From Collinsella aerofaciens (GTDB lineage Bacteria; Actinomycetota; Coriobacteriia; Coriobacteriales; Coriobacteriaceae): 39,571 nt of DNA. Position numbers and translations under genes: made by a program. The stretch lies in the NCBI RefSeq assembly GCF_901212495.1, contig NZ_CAAKNY010000059.1, forward strand, positions 19,014 through 58,584, in the 5' to 3' direction. This document shows, piece by piece, positions 16,596 to 23,303 of this stretch. Under the pieces are notes generated by a model, which saw only the letters and a program-made list of their open reading frames with translations, had not been told where the DNA came from and made no database searches. Numbering within the stretch: the first letter of the stretch is position 1; each line of letters opens with the position of its first letter.

Positions 16596-17434
16596 TGGGA
16601 AACGGAAGGCATGTTGCTGCGGGCGCCGGTCGGGTGTCCCGGATGTCGCTCTGGCGCGCCGCTATCTCGGAGTGCGTGCGGCTCAGGCGCTCGCCGCTGA
16701 TTGCCCTGCACCTGGCGTGCGGCCTTATCGCCGGTGTTGCCTGCGGGGCCTACTTCGGCGTGGCGCCGTGGGACCCGCGCCTTGGTACGGACGCGTTCGT
16801 CCAGCTCGTCGGTGCGCTCATGCCCCTCATGGTCGCCGTCGTGTGCGGCCTGGACGTCGACGGTGAGCGCGAGGCATCGGGCCTTGCCAACCTGCTCGCG
16901 GTGCCGTCGAGGCGCATCGCCCTTGCGGCGCGCGTGCTCGTGCTGTGGCTGCTCGGCGTCATCGCCGTGGCGGTGGCGCTCGGTTCGTTCTCGGTGGTGC
17001 TCGGGGCCTTCGGGCGTGACGGGTTCTCGGCGGGCGTCTACGCCCGGTCGGCCGTGGGCATGGCGGCGGGGTCGCTCGTCCTCTACGTCGTGTCGGTCTG
17101 GCTCACGCTCGCCCTCGGCCGGAACGCCGCCATCGGCGTCGGCGCGGCGGGCCTCGCCTGCGCCCTCTTCGCCGTGGGCGGCCTCGCGCACGGGCTTGTC
17201 ACCGGTGAGCTCACTGCGGCTTCGTCGGGTGTGCTCGGCTACGTGCCGTTCGCCTGGGCGGAACGGCTGGGGTCACTGCTCGTAGAACTTGGACTGGCCA
17301 CGGACGCTGGTTTGCGCGCGGTGATTTGGCAGCTCAAGGTGACCTCTGTGCTCACCCTGGCGGTCACGGCGGTCGGCCTCATCGCTCTGCTTGCCTGGGT
17401 GGGTTCTTTCGAAGAGGGGAGGCGAGGGGAGTGA
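16595..17434 (+). CDS. Lantibiotic-immunity ABC-2 permease, LanG-type (MutG-like), module C (279 aa)
   Basis: The start ATG shares its first base with the previous stop (TGATG). The N-terminus SLWRAAISECVRLRRSPLIALH is the usual cytoplasmic lead of MutG-like permeases. About six helices follow, with 'CGLDVDGEREASGLANLLAVPSRR' in the loop after helix 2. It completes the LanFEG set. The stop overlaps the lipoprotein's GTG start (GTGA), so the whole module is translationally coupled. A longer upstream frame to 15485 is an out-of-frame shadow. Confidence 0.86.
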   Translation: MGNGRHVAAGAGRVSRMSLWRAAISECVRLRRSPLIALHLACGLIAGVACGAYFGVAPWDPRLGTDAFVQLVGALMPLMVAVVCGLDVDGEREASGLANLLAVPSRRIALAARVLVLWLLGVIAVAVALGSFSVVLGAFGRDGFSAGVYARSAVGMAAGSLVLYVVSVWLTLALGRNAAIGVGAAGLACALFAVGGLAHGLVTGELTAASSGVLGYVPFAWAERLGSLLVELGLATDAGLRAVIWQLKVTSVLTLAVTAVGLIALLAWVGSFEEGRRGE

Positions 17435-17844
17435 GCGTGTGTTTGGGGCGATGCCCCCGTACCCGGTTCCTCGCTCTGGTGCTTGCGGCAGCCCTGGTGA
17501 TGATGCCCGCCCTCTCCGGCTGCAGGGGCCTGTCCCATCCGGAGGAGTTTCCCACGTCTGGCTCCTCGGCCTCATCGGTCGAGGCCGTGTCGAATCCTCA
17601 GACCATCACTCGCGAGGAGTTCGGGGACCAATGGCCGTTCGAGTTCGACAGTTGCGAGGTCGGCGCCGAACCCGATGCGTCGGGCGATCCGGTTCTGCGC
17701 CTCACGACGGAGGATGGCACGGTCTACGCCTTGAACGACCTGTCTGGCAACGATGGGCTTCCTAAGGCGGAGGATCTCGTGCGGCCCTGCGCCTCCATCG
17801 GCCCCATCCGGTCGTTCGCGCTCGGTCTTGTTGACTTGGAATAG
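17431..17844 (+). CDS. Lipoprotein resembling DUF2511/YebY proteins (137 aa)
   Basis: GTG at 17431 overlaps the permease stop. The N-terminus is a lipoprotein signal: basic CPRTR, a hydrophobic core FLALVLAAALVMMPA and lipobox LSGC (Cys at about residue 31). The mature part contains ITREEFGDQWPFEFDSCEV and DGTVYALND, as in the DUF2511 family of small extracytoplasmic proteins. The position after LanG and before the regulator resembles LanI-type immunity lipoproteins, but sequence relation to LanI is not evident. It probably sits on the outer face of the membrane and may bind or intercept the peptide (inference). Confidence 0.65.
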   Translation: MSVCLGRCPRTRFLALVLAAALVMMPALSGCRGLSHPEEFPTSGSSASSVEAVSNPQTITREEFGDQWPFEFDSCEVGAEPDASGDPVLRLTTEDGTVYALNDLSGNDGLPKAEDLVRPCASIGPIRSFALGLVDLE

Positions 17845-17894
17845 GATTGGTTGAACTGCAGGCCGTTTTGCTGGCTTTCGATGGGGGGGGCACG

Positions 17895-18581
17895 ATGGCT
17901 CGCATCCTCGCGGTCGACGACGACCGCGCCATACTTCAGCTGCTCGAGCGGGCACTCTCCCGCGACGGTCACAAGGTCGAGTGCGCCGACGACCCGACTT
18001 CGGTCCCCGCGATGGACCTCTCGCGCTACGACCTTATCCTTACGGACGTGATGATGCCCGGGCTCGACGGCTTCGAACTGGTTCGTCTCGTCCGGGACCG
18101 CTTCGACGGGCCCATCATGTTCCTCACCGCCAAGGTCGCCGAGGACGACGCGGTGCTGGGCCTCGGCCTCGGCGCCGACGACTACGTGCGCAAGCCCTTC
18201 GGCGTGGCGGAGCTGCGCGCGAAGGTGGCTGCGTCGCTCCGCCGCGAGCGCCGGGTGCGCCGGAGCGTGCTCGACCTCGGCCGCGTGCGCTTCGACCTCG
18301 GGGCACGCGAACTCAGTGTGACAGCTCCCGACGGCTCGACCGGCGCGCCCGTTCCCCTCACGCCTACCGAATATGGCATCTGCGAGTTTCTCGCCAAGCA
18401 TCCCGGTCGCGCCTACGGGCGGGCGCAGATCCGCGAGGCGGTGCGGGGCTGGGGGAGCGAGACGGATGACGCGGCCGTCTCGGTCCACGTGGGCAAGGCG
18501 CGTGCCAAGCTCCGAGTCGCGGGCGTCGACCCCATCGCCACCGTGTGGGGTGTCGGATACAAGTGGGAGGCGGGGAGATGA
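17895..18581 (+). CDS. OmpR-family response regulator, module C (228 aa)
   Basis: Receiver domain (AVDDD at 6-10, Asp51 in LILTDVMMPGLDG, Lys in VRKPFG) and winged helix (LTPTEYGICEFLAKHPGRAYGRAQI...TVWGVGYKWE). ATG at 17895 follows a run of eight G, which may serve as ribosome site; a TTG at 17847 is an unlikely start. Such a G-run directly ahead of a start could vary in length and alter expression. It is the partner of the kinase at 18578, whose start overlaps its stop (ATGA). This pair would be expected to control the LanFEG genes upstream. Confidence 0.88.
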   Translation: MARILAVDDDRAILQLLERALSRDGHKVECADDPTSVPAMDLSRYDLILTDVMMPGLDGFELVRLVRDRFDGPIMFLTAKVAEDDAVLGLGLGADDYVRKPFGVAELRAKVAASLRRERRVRRSVLDLGRVRFDLGARELSVTAPDGSTGAPVPLTPTEYGICEFLAKHPGRAYGRAQIREAVRGWGSETDDAAVSVHVGKARAKLRVAGVDPIATVWGVGYKWEAGR

Positions 18582-19552
18582 GCCGTCTTCGCGGTTTGGA
18601 CGGCCGCATTCGCGTCCCGCTTGCTCTCGTAGTCGGTCGCTACTTCGTCCTCGTCCTGTTCGCGGCGCTGCTGACCGTGGGCGGGCCTTGGGCACTGTTC
18701 ACCGGCGCGATGGCGCGCGGCGAGGTGCTCCCGGCGGACTGGGGCTCGACCCATGCGGACGAGACTGTCGGCGACATCGCTTCGGCGGGTCATCTTGATC
18801 CCGACTCGCTCTCCACCGCATACCGCGTGGCGCGGCTTTCGGCCTCGGGCAGCGTCCTCTTCTCGGACATGGGGGAGGAGGCACTCGCCAGCGCCCAGAC
18901 GTCCGTCTCTTCCGCAATTGCCGCCGGTGAGACGTCCGCCCGCCCCGGCCCCGACGTCTCGTCCGGCTCGTACGCGCGGGTGGCGGCCGTGAAGCTCGCC
19001 GATGGTACCTGGGCGGCAATCTCCTGGGACATGATGCCCCACTGGGCCGACCACGCACGGGATGCGTCCTGGCCGAACCCCCAGGACCTCTGGCTCACCT
19101 CGACCATCATAGGCACGGTTCTCATGGTTGTTCTCGTCGCCCTGCGCGCCGCCCGCGTGCTCACGCGCAAGATGGAGCCGCTCGTGGTGGCGGCAAATGC
19201 CGTTGCCGCCGACGACCTCGACAAGCCCGCCGGCACGAGCGACGTGGCCGAGGTCGACGACGTGCTCGCCGCGATGGAGCGCATGCGCGTCTCGCTGAAG
19301 CGGTCCCTCGAGGAGCAGATGGCGTCTGAGGAGACCCGGCGCCAGCGCATGGAGACACTCGCCCACGAGCTCAAGACCCCGCTCACCCTCATCCAGGGCA
19401 ACGCCGAGCTCCTCGCCGCAGATCTCGAGGAAGGCCGGCTCCAGGGCGAGCAGGCCGACGAGGCCCGCGCCATCCTCGATGCCACGCACCGGCTCGATGC
19501 GGCCCTCATCGACATCATCTCCGCCTGGCGGGAGGGTGAGCGGGGTGCGTGA
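18578..19552 (+). CDS. Sensor kinase lacking its ATPase domain, module C (324 aa, truncated)
   Basis: TM1 at about residues 20-40, an extracellular domain of about 125 residues, TM2 at about 172-190, a HAMP-like region (RKMEPLVVAANAVAADDLDKP) and a DHp domain with His263 (ETLAHELKTPLTLIQGNAELL). The protein ends at ...LDAALIDIISAWREGERGA, where the ATPase domain should begin, so it cannot autophosphorylate alone. The same end sequence recurs at 21508-21592 and 22373-22425, each time next to a foreign cassette. The gene was therefore probably broken by recombination or insertion rather than being short by design. It might still act as a phosphatase or a dimer partner (inference). Confidence 0.8.
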   Translation: MSRLRGLDGRIRVPLALVVGRYFVLVLFAALLTVGGPWALFTGAMARGEVLPADWGSTHADETVGDIASAGHLDPDSLSTAYRVARLSASGSVLFSDMGEEALASAQTSVSSAIAAGETSARPGPDVSSGSYARVAAVKLADGTWAAISWDMMPHWADHARDASWPNPQDLWLTSTIIGTVLMVVLVALRAARVLTRKMEPLVVAANAVAADDLDKPAGTSDVAEVDDVLAAMERMRVSLKRSLEEQMASEETRRQRMETLAHELKTPLTLIQGNAELLAADLEEGRLQGEQADEARAILDATHRLDAALIDIISAWREGERGA

Positions 19553-19575
19553 TAGTCGCCCTGTACAGCTATCAC
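19549..19575. repeat. Inverted repeat at the break of the truncated kinase
   Basis: GTGATAG (19549-19555, containing the kinase stop) and CTATCAC (19569-19575) are perfect 7-bp arms 13 nt apart. It marks the junction where kinase DNA ends and lower-GC cassette DNA begins. It could be a terminator for the kinase, or an element end. Confidence 0.4.
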
Positions 19576-19624
19576 ACACCCCGTCGAAAGGCGTGGGTTC
19601 GAGAGGGCCCTCAGGCTCAATCTG

Positions 19625-19861
19625 CTACCTCGCTTTAACCTGCTTCATCAGCGAATCCACCATCTCGGACTCGGAGTCGACAAAGGTGTACGGTTCGTAC
19701 TCGCCGTAAGCTGAGGGTCGCGTGATGGTCACAAGTTGGAGGTCATCGCTTCCGAAACGCTTTTCGATGCGGTTCATCATGTCGACGAGGGAGGGGCCGG
19801 CTTCCGTCTGCATGGCGAGGCTTCCAGTTCTTTCGAACCATTTAGCAACCAGATAGCACAT
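19625..19861 (-). CDS. Small conserved-looking protein with RPSAYGEY motif (78 aa), possibly DUF6718
   Basis: Last gene of a three-gene minus-strand cassette. It overlaps the RelA/SpoT-domain gene by 20 bp and has a good ribosome site (AGGAGA, 7 nt before ATG). It begins MCYLVAKWFERTGSLAMQT and contains LVTITRPSAYGEYEPY near residue 50, then an acidic C-terminal stretch. I recall DUF6718 proteins with a similar start and RPSAYGEYEPY motif, but this is from memory. The overlap with a nucleotide-synthetase-like gene makes an antitoxin or regulatory partner plausible; there is no DNA-binding motif. Function unknown. Confidence 0.65.
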   Translation of the reverse strand: MCYLVAKWFERTGSLAMQTEAGPSLVDMMNRIEKRFGSDDLQLVTITRPSAYGEYEPYTFVDSESEMVDSLMKQVKAR

Positions 19862-20453
19862 CGTTCATTCTCCTCCTGAACTCCTCTTCGGTTTTTATAT
19901 CACCAGATTCATAGGACATTCGCAACTTGTATCCCACGTTCACATCATGAATGCGCTTGTAGAGGTACTTATGAAGCCAGTTGTTAAGCTGACGATCATA
20001 AAACGTGTTGTATTGGATTTCGATGGGGTAATGTCTCGATGAGAGTTGGAAATACACATGAACGCCTCGATACCCATCATCCAAGGCTTTGCCGCTGCTA
20101 AGGTCGGCGACTCGAAAGAGGGGGCGTCCCATGAGATCCATTACGTCATCGTAAGTGTCGCACATTGACCTAAAGCCCAGAAGGTCGTTGAAGACCTTGC
20201 GAGCCTGGTGATCGGGATAATATCGAGCATATTTCAGGCGAGTAGATTGACGGCTTTTGATGCGGCTGTCGACGGGAAATCGATCAAGATGTCCTGATGC
20301 CACATACCAGTTTCGTACGGCATCAAGCTCATCGAAGAGGGCTTCTTTCGGAAAGTAGCGAAGGTCTTTCTTGAGGGAGATGCCCAGCTCGCTGCGAAAG
20401 GAAAGGCTTTCAAGAACTGCTTTTGAAAGGCCGTCACGGGCAAGTATGTCCAT
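19842..20453 (-). CDS. RelA/SpoT-domain nucleotidyltransferase (203 aa), toxSAS-like candidate
   Basis: A single synthetase-type domain without hydrolase, TGS or ACT domains. The core motifs of (p)ppGpp synthetases are visible: R64-K66-S67...S70...K74 (RIKSRQSTRLK), D90 with LLGFR (91-95), the nucleotide-stacking loop GYRGVH (127-132) and EIQ (145-147). The enzyme probably transfers pyrophosphate from ATP to a nucleotide or, as in toxSAS toxins, to tRNA or adenosine nucleotides. ATG at 20453 behind GAGAGGA. It lies between a two-TM protein gene (14 bp upstream) and a 78-aa protein gene (20-bp overlap). GC is visibly lower than in the flanking modules, suggesting horizontal transfer. A housekeeping small alarmone synthetase is an alternative but would not be expected in such a cassette. 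Confidence 0.8.
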   Translation of the reverse strand: MDILARDGLSKAVLESLSFRSELGISLKKDLRYFPKEALFDELDAVRNWYVASGHLDRFPVDSRIKSRQSTRLKYARYYPDHQARKVFNDLLGFRSMCDTYDDVMDLMGRPLFRVADLSSGKALDDGYRGVHVYFQLSSRHYPIEIQYNTFYDRQLNNWLHKYLYKRIHDVNVGYKLRMSYESGDIKTEEEFRRRMNDVLSGC

Positions 20454-20467
20454 AAGGGTCCTCTCGA

Positions 20468-21001
20468 TTAAGGATTAAGCCTGGGTTCCGAACTGGGCGC
20501 GGCGAGCCTACCGGTTGTCTGTGATTGAGTATCAATATCTATATGCTGAGGCGTTTGAGAATTCCTCAATTTCTCCTCTGCAATCAGTATCTGAAGCGCG
20601 TCGTGTAAGCGGCTTGTCCTTTCTTGGGACCTAGCACGATGGAAGCAATAAATACCACTGATAGCAATTGATGCCGCAACGAAGAGGAGTGTTGGATTGT
20701 CCGCTTCATCTTTTGCGATAAGGGCGAGTGCGGAAAGAACCACCGTGACCAGCAGCGGTATATAACTTTCCCTTGGTTGCTTAATTGATTCGAGGACCAA
20801 CTCAGCGCGAGTTTCAAGAGATAACAGCCCATCACTTGGGCTATTTCTGTTGGAGCAGCTTGATGTGAATTGCGTTTCGTTCAGTTCTTCCCTTAAAACG
20901 CTTAAGTCATAGTCCTTCGCCTCGAGAGCATGTGCGAAGTGTCCGGCTAGGGTCCGATCGTATAGAAGGTGGCGCTTGGTAAAGATGTCTTGAGAATTCA
21001 C
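20468..21001 (-). CDS. Two-TM membrane protein of unknown function (177 aa), first gene of the RelA/SpoT cassette
   Basis: A soluble N-terminal region (about 80 residues, helical, ending LETRAELVLESIKQP), two hydrophobic helices (about 80-96 and 104-121) split by a short acidic loop (KDEADN), a helical segment (RLHDALQILIAEEKLR) and a polar tail. Start chosen: GTG 21001, with AAAGGAA 5 nt upstream; ATG 21022 is in frame but lacks a ribosome site. The architecture recalls 2TM effectors such as SLATT proteins paired with nucleotide-producing enzymes in bacterial conflict systems, but no sequence motif proves it. It could equally be a partner or anchor for the synthetase. Confidence 0.65.
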   Translation of the reverse strand: MNSQDIFTKRHLLYDRTLAGHFAHALEAKDYDLSVLREELNETQFTSSCSNRNSPSDGLLSLETRAELVLESIKQPRESYIPLLVTVVLSALALIAKDEADNPTLLFVAASIAISGIYCFHRARSQERTSRLHDALQILIAEEKLRNSQTPQHIDIDTQSQTTGRLAAPSSEPRLNP

Positions 21002-21203
21002 AGGGTTCCTTTCATGTGTCATTAGCTTGCTTTTTTATGATGCCATGTCGTGCGGACAAATACGATTGTTTGCCAGACGGTGGTTGGCTTTTGTAGCGAC
21101 TGGCTGCATCATCCCGTGCCTCTCGCCCCCTTTGCGCCCCCGTAATGCGACTCGTAGAAAAATGGTCAAATTCACCTGAGTGTACAACGGACGGGAGGGC
21201 GCC

Positions 21204-21636
21204 ATGAGGGTGCTGGTGGTGGAGGATAACGAGGTGCTCGCCGCGTCCATGTGCGACGGGCTCGGCGCCCGGGGCCCGGGCGCCGACGTGGCGGGAACGC
21301 TTGCGGGTGCTGATAGTGCTTTTTACTTATGGGGTGAGGAAATTGGTGGCAGAGTCATCCGCGAGCTCCTCCACAACGCCATCGCCCACCAGGGTTGCCC
21401 TGCGCTCCGCCCGCGCGCTCACGCGCAAGATGGAGCCGCTCGTGGCGGCGGCGAACGCCGTTGCCGCCGACGACCTCGACAGGCCCGCCGGCACGAGCGG
21501 CGTGTGCGAGGCCCGCGCCATCCTCGACGCCACGCACCGGCTCGATGCGGCCCTCATCGACATCATCTCCGCCTGGCGGGAGGGTGAGCGGGACGGCGAG
21601 GGGCGGTTGGAACCCGATGCGGATTCGCGAGGCTAA
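21204..21636 (+). pseudogene. Scrambled remnant of a two-component system
   Basis: ATG 21204 behind GGGAGGG starts MRVLVVEDNEVLAASMCDGL, the first 35 or so residues of an OmpR-type receiver. It runs directly into GGRVIRELLHNAIAHQG, the N-box of a kinase ATPase domain. In another frame (21399-21499) the sequence is nearly identical to the HAMP region of the kinase at 18578 (19141-19241), and 21508-21592 matches its DHp end (19460-19545). The 218 bp in between are deleted. Pieces are out of frame with each other, so no functional protein is expected. It lies between two toxin-antitoxin-like cassettes. Confidence 0.8.
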
Positions 21637-21741
21637 GCTCCGAAGTGCGCAACAGCGAAATAGAATCGATTGACAGGGATGCCTGACTGTCCCAGCCGAC
21701 TCGTCATCCATATTGGATGTGGGCGTGCGCAGCGAGGGGAC

Positions 21742-21770
21742 TTTACACCCTTGTCTCCCCGTCTTACCAT
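21742..21770 (+). promoter_or_regulatory. Promoter of the yefM-yoeB operon
   Basis: TTTACA (21742-21747), a spacer of exactly 17 nt and TACCAT (21765-21770), giving a start near 21777 and a leader of about 35 nt. The palindromic operator overlaps the expected start point. Upstream, 21637-21741 holds nothing recognisable. Confidence 0.6.
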
Positions 21771-21772
21771 AG

Positions 21773-21796
21773 ACGTACGTAAAAGCGTACGCTTTT
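21773..21796 (+). promoter_or_regulatory. Short plus long palindromic operator for YefM autoregulation
   Basis: ACGTACGT (21773-21780) is followed at once by the perfect 16-bp palindrome AAAAGCGTACGCTTTT (21781-21796). Their GTAC centres are 12 bp apart. The E. coli yefM operator likewise has a short and a long palindrome 12 bp apart with a TGTACA core; here the core is CGTACG. The antitoxin, with toxin as corepressor, should bind here and block transcription initiation. Confidence 0.65.
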
Positions 21797-21811
21797 GGGA
21801 AGGGAGGCCGC

Positions 21812-22063
21812 ATGACTTCTATTACGGCAACGGCGGCACGCAAGGACCTGTACAACGTTATCACGCGCGTCAACGAGGACTGCGCTCCGGTGGCCATCAC
21901 GAACAGTCGCGGTAAGGGTGCCGTGCTCGTCGGAGAGGATGAGTGGGCCTCTATCGAGGAGACGCTCTATCTCATGGGTATTCCCGGCGTTGCCGAGTCG
22001 ATTGTTGCAGGGAAGGCGGAGCCGGTCGAGAATTGCGTCACCGAAGACGCGCTGGACTGGTAG
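21812..22063 (+). CDS. yefM: YefM/Phd-family antitoxin (83 aa)
   Basis: The N-terminal DNA-binding fold is typical: SITATAARKDLYNVITRVNED, then APVAITNSRGKGAVLVGEDEWASIEETLYLM. The acidic C-terminal part (VENCVTEDALDW) would wrap and neutralise the toxin. ATG at 21812 behind AAGGGAGG. The toxin gene begins 2 nt after its stop. It represses the operon through the palindromes at 21773-21796 (inferred from the family). The pair is inserted between two copies of a kinase fragment. Confidence 0.92.
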   Translation: MTSITATAARKDLYNVITRVNEDCAPVAITNSRGKGAVLVGEDEWASIEETLYLMGIPGVAESIVAGKAEPVENCVTEDALDW

Positions 22064-22065
22064 CC

Positions 22066-22362
22066 ATGTGGCTTGTCGTGTTCACCGAGCAAGCCCAGAA
22101 GGATGCAAAGCAGCTCAAGGCGGCGGGGCTTGCCGGCAAGGCGAAGGCGCTTGTCGCGGCAGTGCGGGAGGATCCTTTCAAGGTCCCCCCGCGCTATGAG
22201 GCCCTCGTTGGCAATCTATCTGGCCTCTACTCTCGCCGCATCAGCCTGCAGCACCGCTTCGTTTACGAGACGATCAAGGGGGAGATTGAGAGGGGCGGCA
22301 CTCTCTATGAGGGAACGGTCAAGATCGTTCGCATGTGGACGCATTATGACGGGGTGCGATAA
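22066..22362 (+). CDS. yoeB: Txe/YoeB-family mRNA endonuclease toxin (98 aa)
   Basis: Small RelE-fold ribonuclease that cleaves mRNA on the ribosome. It has the family segments VVFTEQAQKDAKQL, P(P)RYEALVGNLSGLYSRRIS, QHRFVYE and a C-terminal H-Y (MWTHYDG) where YoeB has its catalytic His-Tyr. The Arg of SRRIS corresponds to the catalytic Arg. About 12 residues longer than E. coli YoeB because of an insert (KGEIERGGTLYEG). ATG at 22066, 2 nt after yefM. It looks intact. Confidence 0.9.
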   Translation: MWLVVFTEQAQKDAKQLKAAGLAGKAKALVAAVREDPFKVPPRYEALVGNLSGLYSRRISLQHRFVYETIKGEIERGGTLYEGTVKIVRMWTHYDGVR

Positions 22363-22372
22363 CGGTTGGACG

Positions 22373-22436
22373 CTGGACGCGACCCTCATCGACATCATCG
22401 ACGCTTGGCGAGAGGATGAGCGGGGCCACGCCTGAC
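22373..22436 (+). pseudogene. Third copy of the kinase DHp-end fragment
   Basis: LDATLIDIIDAWREDERGHA followed by TGA corresponds to LDAALIDIISAWREGERGA at the end of the kinase at 18578. The nucleotide match (22373-22425 with about 19493-19545) is obvious though more diverged than copy two. It begins 10 bp after the yoeB stop and ends about 35 bp before the IS481 element. All three copies are in the same orientation. Confidence 0.75.
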
Positions 22437-22470
22437 ATTTTTGAGGCTTCTGCCGTTCCTGTGCGTGGGG

Positions 22471-23171
22471 CCTAGCTGTTCAGTGCCAACAGGTTGTTTA
22501 CGCCAAGCTGGTGACAGACAGGGAGCGCCCCGCCAAGCTGTGAGTTGTCTAGGCTTACGGCGGGGACCCTCCCATGTCCCAGCATCCCAGCGCAAGGCTC
22601 ACGCCCAAGGGGCGGGAGCGCATGGTCGAGCGCATCGAGGCCGGCGAGCCGGTGTCCGAGGTCGCGCGCCAGGTTGGCGTGAGCAGGCGGACCGCCGGCA
22701 AATGGCTCGCGAGGGCGAGGGCCGGCGAGCCGATGGCCGACCGCCCGAGCCGCCCCCGCACGCTGGCGAAGCTCACCCCGCCCGACGTCGAGGACGGGGT
22801 CTGCGAGGCCCTCGCGGCGTCGGCGATCGCCTTCTCCGCCTCGCGCGGGGTGGCCGTCGAGCGCGTCGTGGCCGACAACGGGCCCGGCTACCGCAGCCGC
22901 CTCTTCAACGAGTCCCTGGAGGCCCGCGGCGTCAGGCACAAGCACACAAGGCCTTTCAGCCCCTGGCAGAACGGCAGGGTCGAGCGCATGAACCGGACGC
23001 TCGCGCGGGAGTGGCGGTACACCCGGGCGTGGGGGAGCGAGGCCTCCAGGGCGGAGGCTCTGGGGCCTGCATGGGCCATTGCAATTGGGGCAGGCCGCAC
23101 GGCGCCTGCGGGGACCTGCCCCGAGTCACGGATCCACGGCGTAAACAACGTCATGGCACGCAACAGCTAGG
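22471..23171 (+). mobile_element. Internally deleted IS481-family element (about 700 bp) with CTAG flanks
   Basis: The left end (CCTAGCTGTTCAGTGCCA... GTTGTTTACGCC) and right end (GGCGTAAACAACG...TGGCACGCAACAGCTAGG) are imperfect inverted repeats of about 32 bp. CTAG occurs at both outer edges (22472-22475 and 23167-23170), consistent with the CTAG target duplication of many IS481 elements. The element is about half the usual size because the transposase gene has an internal deletion, so it can move only with help. Confidence 0.8.
22574..23170 (+). pseudogene. IS481-family transposase, internally deleted and frameshifted
   Basis: Starts MSQHPSARLTPKGRERMVER and has the helix-turn-helix (EVARQVGVSRRTAGKWLARA). 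After VEDGVCEAL it jumps to RGVAVERVVADNGPGYRSRL, which holds the second catalytic Asp, and later NGRVERMNRTLAREW, which holds the Glu. About 130 residues that should contain the first catalytic Asp are missing. Near the end the typical HCNWGRPHGACG is in another frame (about 23070-23110), before PESRIHGVNNVMARNS returns. Not functional. Confidence 0.82.
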
Positions 23172-23303
23172 TCTGAAATCCGCTGTCACCCTAAGGTGTC
23201 AACCGGCTCAGCGGCACCGGTCTCGTGCCCCTTTCGCGAAAGAATGTCATCGCGCCGAGAGAGACGGTGCATCTGAAACGCATTCGCGAGAAGGGGACAC
23301 GAT

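Noticed and set aside
15052..17844. A lantibiotic biosynthesis cluster around module C
   Set aside because: Immunity-type genes are present, but no precursor peptide, LanB/LanC/LanM or dedicated protease is visible in the window.
23232..23241. TTTCGCGAAA palindrome ahead of module B as an operator
   Set aside because: Only 10 bp, not repeated ahead of module A, and not placed relative to a recognisable promoter.
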